64,000 nucleotides of DNA, taken from NCBI GenBank assembly GCA_031426735.1, contig JASJPK010000029.1, forward strand, positions 22,114-86,113. Reading direction: 5' to 3'. The DNA is from PFJX01 sp031426735 (GTDB lineage Bacteria > Pseudomonadota > Gammaproteobacteria > Burkholderiales > Thiobacillaceae). Numbering within the stretch: position 1 is the first letter of the stretch; each line of letters opens with the position of its first letter. The position numbers and the translations under genes are program-made. The notes beneath the pieces were generated by a model, which made no database searches, was not told the origin of the DNA, and saw only the letters and a program-made list of their open reading frames with translations. Positions 60,580-64,000 of the stretch are shown here, piece after piece.

Positions 60580-61848
60580 ATGAAAAGAATGATAACGAGC
60601 TTGCTGGGGTTGGCTTTGATCGGCCAACTCGCGTTATTCATACCGTGCATTGGCGTGCGTGCGGCGCATGCCGGCCAACTGCCACCGATCGTCATTGCCC
60701 ACACCGCGCCTTCGACCGGACGCTTTGCCTTGCATGCCGAGGCCGACCGGCGCGGTGTCGAAATGGCGATCGAGGAGTTCAACGGCCGCGGCGGTGTGCT
60801 GGGGCGGGAAATCGTCCTCGTTGCGCGCGATCCCACGCTGGATGGCAAGCGCGCGGCGCAGGTTGCGGAAGAACTCGTTACGCAGACCAAAGTGGGGTTC
60901 ATGGTCGGCGCCATCAGTTCCGGCGTCGCCGCCAGCATGTCCGCCGTCTGCCAGAAATATGGCGTCATCTTCATCAATACCAATTCCTCGGCGCCGTCCG
61001 AATCGGTCGAGAACGCCCACCGCAGCAAGTTCGTGTTCGACGCGCATGGCGCCAACATCAACCGGGCGCTGATCAAATACGCGCTGGCGAACCGCAAATC
61101 GAAGCGGGTGTTGCTGCTGAGCGAGGACGATGAGTTCGGCCGCAGCAATGCGCTCGCGCTGCGCCCCTACATCGCCGAATTCGGCGGCAGCATCGTCGGC
61201 GAAGTCGTGGTGCCCGAAGCGCTGCCCGATCCCGCCGATACGCTCAGGCGGGTTGCCGCCATTCCGGCGGATGTCGTTGCCGTCAGCATCAGCGGCAACA
61301 ACCAGATCAAGCTGTTTTCCCAGATCGATCCGAAGGTCCTGGCGAAGCAGTTCTGGATCGTCGGCGAGGTGGACTGGGAAGAACTCTATCCGGCGCCGGG
61401 CACGCCGCGCCCGCTGTTCGGCACCACCTGGGCCTGGAATCTCGATACGCCGGGAAGCGCCGATTTCGTTGCGCGTTACCGTAAACGCTACGGCCACACC
61501 AAGCGCGACTATCCGGGCGACGTCACCCATGCCGCCTACCTCGCCACGCGGGCGTTGCTCGCGGCGATCGAACGGGCCGGCAGCACGGACAACCATGCGG
61601 TCATCCGGCAACTGGAAAACTATCGGGCGAGCGCGCGCGAGCGCATGCAACACGATGACGCTTATATGGACCCGGTCAGCCATCACCTGCAGCAGACCAT
61701 CTACATCGCGCGCTGGAATCCGCGTGCAGCGCGTCCCGAACGCGGCATCGAAATCGTCGGCAGGCTGCCGCCCAAACAGGTGCAATATGAATCGGAGCGG
61801 ACCACCCGCCTGGAGTCCATGGCCGAAACCCCGCACTACGCACCCTGA
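60580..61848 (+). CDS. Periplasmic substrate-binding protein, Leu/Ile/Val-binding type
   Basis: 422 residues from ATG 60580 (MKRMITSLLGLALIGQLALF, signal peptide, cleavage probably after HAG); an in-frame ATG at 60523 adds 19 untypical residues and is rejected. GAAGGGGCGGG lies just upstream. The mature protein matches type I periplasmic-binding folds: PIVIAHTAPSTGRFALHA, GVEMAIEEFNGRGGVLGREI, GFMVGAISSGVAASMSAVCQ, FINTNSSAPSES, VLLLSEDDEFGRSNA and YARKR-like RYRKRYGHTKRDYPGDVTHA. It should bind an amino acid, amide or similar small ligand. No ABC permease or ATPase follows; instead a hybrid histidine kinase starts 9 bases after the stop. This suggests it is the ligand receptor for that kinase. 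Confidence 0.88.
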   Translation: MKRMITSLLGLALIGQLALFIPCIGVRAAHAGQLPPIVIAHTAPSTGRFALHAEADRRGVEMAIEEFNGRGGVLGREIVLVARDPTLDGKRAAQVAEELVTQTKVGFMVGAISSGVAASMSAVCQKYGVIFINTNSSAPSESVENAHRSKFVFDAHGANINRALIKYALANRKSKRVLLLSEDDEFGRSNALALRPYIAEFGGSIVGEVVVPEALPDPADTLRRVAAIPADVVAVSISGNNQIKLFSQIDPKVLAKQFWIVGEVDWEELYPAPGTPRPLFGTTWAWNLDTPGSADFVARYRKRYGHTKRDYPGDVTHAAYLATRALLAAIERAGSTDNHAVIRQLENYRASARERMQHDDAYMDPVSHHLQQTIYIARWNPRAARPERGIEIVGRLPPKQVQYESERTTRLESMAETPHYAP

Positions 61849-61857
61849 GCCGCCACC

Positions 61858-64000
61858 GTGATCCAGTTTGGCCTGATCGCCCGCATTGCCCTGTTGGCAA
61901 CCTGTATCGAGGTTGCCGCCTTCGGCGTGCTCGGCGGCTTTTACATCGACCGCTTCAGCGAGGCCGCCGACGAGCATGTCCGCTCGCGGCTGCAACTGGT
62001 CGGGCGCTTGATCAGCAGTGAGGAATTGGCGGTCAGCACGGTTTCCAGCCCCTCCCTGATCAGCGAACTGGTCGGCGCGCCTTGCCTGAGTGGCACCGTC
62101 ATCGGCGGCAATGGCCGCGTCATCGTCGCCACACAATCCGCCTACCTGGGTCAGCTGGCCAGCCACATTCCGGAACTGGACGCGCGCTGGCTCGATGCGG
62201 CGGCGCCCGCTGAGCAATTCGTCGTCGGCGCCGACCGCCTCACCAGCATCATGCGCATCAAGGGCAACGCCGGCGATGCGGCGCTCTACACCACGATCAT
62301 CGCGGTCGACACGACCGCACTCAACGCCGAGAAACGCGCCATTGCCTGGTGGGGCGTGGTCGGCTCGGCGTTGTTCATCGTGCTGACTTCCGCCGGCATC
62401 GTGCTCGTCGCTCAGCGCTTCGTCGCCCGCCGCGTGGATGCTTCCCTGGCGGTGCTGAAAGCGGTGGAGAACGGCAGCCTCGAATCCCGCATCGCGGTTT
62501 CCAGCCAAGATGAATTAGGCCAATTGCAGAGCGGCATCAATTCGATGATCGCCAAGGTGGCCGCGCTGTTCAACGAGCATCGCCGCAACGAGGAAGAAAT
62601 CCGTGCCACCAGTCGTCTGCTCGACTCCATCGTCGAGAACATTCCCAACATGATCTTCCTGAAGCGCGCCGACGATTTGCGCTTCGTACTGTTCAACAAG
62701 GCCGGGGAGCATTTGCTCGGCCACGACCGCCAGACGCTGCTGGGCAAGAACGACTTCGACCTGTTTCCAAAGGAGCAGGCGGACTTCTTCACCGCAAAAG
62801 ACCGCGACGTATTGCAGACGAACACCATCCTGGACATCCCCGAGGAAACCATCACGACCGCCCAGGGCGGCCAGCGCATCCTGCACACCCGCAAGCTGGC
62901 CCTGTATGGCAGCGACGGCGAGGCGGAATATCTGCTCGGCATTTCCGAGGACATCACGGAGACCAAGCACAACATCGAGGAACTGGAACGGCACCGGCAT
63001 CACCTCGAACAATTGGTCGAGGACCGCACCGCGCAACTGTCCCACGCCAAGGCGGCGGCGGAGGCGGCCAACGTGGCGAAGAGCGCCTTCCTGGCCAACA
63101 TGTCGCACGAGATTCGTACGCCGCTCAACGCGATCACCGGTATGGCGCACCTGATCCGGCGCGGCGGCTTGACCGCCAAGCAAGTCGAACAGCTCGACAA
63201 ACTGGAAGCGGCCGGCAGCCATCTGGTCAACATCATCAATGTCATCCTGGAACTGTCCAAGATCGAAGCCGGCAAGTTCACGCTGGAGGAAACCCCGGTC
63301 CGGATCGAAAGCGTCGTCGGCAACGTGGTCTCCATGCTGCACGACCAGGCGCGCGCCAAACAACTCCTGTTGATCAGTGAACTCGATCCCTTGCCGAGCA
63401 GCCTGCTGGGCGACCCCACCCGCCTGCAGCAGGCGCTGCTCAACTACGCCGGCAACGCCGTCAAATTCACCGAAACCGGCAGCGTCGTCCTGCGCGTGAA
63501 ACTCGACCGGCAGGATGCGACCAGTGCCTGGCTGCGCTTCGAAGTGTCGGATACCGGTATCGGCATCGCGGCGGACACCTTGGCCAAGTTGTTCTCCGCC
63601 TTCGAACAGGCCGATAACAGCATCACCCGCAAATATGGCGGCACCGGGCTCGGGCTTGCGATCACCCGCAAGCTGGCCGAGTTGATGGGGGGAACTGCCG
63701 GTGCCGACAGCACGCCGGGCCGCGGCAGCACTTTCTGGTTCACCGCCCGCCTGAAAAAAGGGATCGAGCCGGTGGCGGCGAGCGAAGCGTCCGGCCCGGC
63801 CAACGCCGAAAAGATCCTGCTCCGGGACTTCGCCGGTCGCCGCATCCTGCTGGCGGAAGACGAGCCGATCAACCAGGAGATCACGACGCTGCTGCTCGAC
63901 GATGTCGGCTTGCAAGTGGACGCCGCCGCAGATGGGGTCGAGGCAGTCAGGCTGGCATCGGCAGCGCCCTATGCGCTGATCCTGATGGACATGCAGATGC
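61858..64000 (+). CDS. Hybrid sensor histidine kinase, 3' end outside window
   Basis: 714 residues are visible from GTG 61858; no Shine-Dalgarno is seen, so coupling to the gene 9 bases upstream is likely. A membrane helix (about 5-29), periplasmic sensor region (about 35-158) and second helix (about 161-190) lead to a HAMP-like linker. A PAS domain spans about 254-370 (SIVENIPNMIFLKRADDLRF), then a coiled coil. The HisKA H-box is ANMSHEIRTPLNAI with H417. The ATPase domain has an N-box with NYAGNAVKF, then VSDTGIGI and GGTGLGLAI. A receiver domain begins near 663 (ILLAEDEPINQE; acidic pair E667/D668), and the phospho-acceptor is D711 in LILMDMQM, where the window ends. An Hpt or second receiver domain may follow. 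The output is unknown. Confidence 0.93.
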   Translation, partial: MIQFGLIARIALLATCIEVAAFGVLGGFYIDRFSEAADEHVRSRLQLVGRLISSEELAVSTVSSPSLISELVGAPCLSGTVIGGNGRVIVATQSAYLGQLASHIPELDARWLDAAAPAEQFVVGADRLTSIMRIKGNAGDAALYTTIIAVDTTALNAEKRAIAWWGVVGSALFIVLTSAGIVLVAQRFVARRVDASLAVLKAVENGSLESRIAVSSQDELGQLQSGINSMIAKVAALFNEHRRNEEEIRATSRLLDSIVENIPNMIFLKRADDLRFVLFNKAGEHLLGHDRQTLLGKNDFDLFPKEQADFFTAKDRDVLQTNTILDIPEETITTAQGGQRILHTRKLALYGSDGEAEYLLGISEDITETKHNIEELERHRHHLEQLVEDRTAQLSHAKAAAEAANVAKSAFLANMSHEIRTPLNAITGMAHLIRRGGLTAKQVEQLDKLEAAGSHLVNIINVILELSKIEAGKFTLEETPVRIESVVGNVVSMLHDQARAKQLLLISELDPLPSSLLGDPTRLQQALLNYAGNAVKFTETGSVVLRVKLDRQDATSAWLRFEVSDTGIGIAADTLAKLFSAFEQADNSITRKYGGTGLGLAITRKLAELMGGTAGADSTPGRGSTFWFTARLKKGIEPVAASEASGPANAEKILLRDFAGRRILLAEDEPINQEITTLLLDDVGLQVDAAADGVEAVRLASAAPYALILMDMQM

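Overview
The window looks like a piece of a GC-rich, Gram-negative proteobacterial chromosome, probably gamma- or betaproteobacterial. The evidence is a TolC/HlyD/ABC type I secretion system, a MipA/OmpV outer-membrane protein, a hybrid sensor kinase, and intergenic palindromes of the kind seen in those classes. A run of 100 N at 29911-30010 shows that it is a draft or metagenomic scaffold. I see no rRNA, tRNA or CRISPR array.

Bases 1-54258 are an island of very large calcium-binding RTX-type proteins, all on the + strand. (1) 1-7587 is the 3' part of a giant repeat protein that lacks the usual C-terminus. (2) 7872-11102 is a delta-60 propeller plus serralysin-like protease. (3) 11178-14837 carries two cyclophilin domains. 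(4, 5) 15235-20553 and 20893-26490 are paralogous proteases with 9 and 10 N-terminal PPC-like repeats. (6) 26668-41592 is a 4974-residue chimera of DUF4347, Calx-beta, RTX, cadherin-like, eight CARDB, RHS/YD and RTX parts. (7) 47197-54258 has two seven-bladed FG-GAP propellers and a delta-60 block. Proteins 2-7 end in the same module of about 285 residues, whose last residues read roughly A-x-x-F-A-x-L...Y-S/T-D. I take this to be the common type I export cassette. A seventh, internal copy lies inside protein 6 and marks an apparent gene fusion.

Three other genes lie within the island: an AAA-like/PD-(D/E)XK protein between clusters of palindromes (41856-43403), a TPR plus SPINDLY/OGT-type glycosyltransferase (43714-45963), and a TIGR03032/DUF4915-type protein (46081-47154). 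The last two may modify or service the RTX proteins before export; that is inference.

Bases 54523-59113 on the - strand hold the likely exporter operon, transcribed tolC-type, then ABC permease/ATPase, then hlyD-type. It converges on the last RTX gene. To its right are a MipA/OmpV protein (59516-60358) and a substrate-binding protein (60580-61848). Nine bases after the latter begins a hybrid histidine kinase that runs off the window (61858-64000), a layout that suggests a LuxP/LuxQ-like sensing pair.

The most unusual points are: one export cassette on six different payloads, with a 269-bp stretch identical in two genes; an RHS shell with an AT-rich variable tip buried inside a type I secreted polypeptide; a fossil internal export cassette; exported tandem cyclophilins; and a scaffold gap whose true length can be estimated at about 310 bp from the repeat that broke the assembly.
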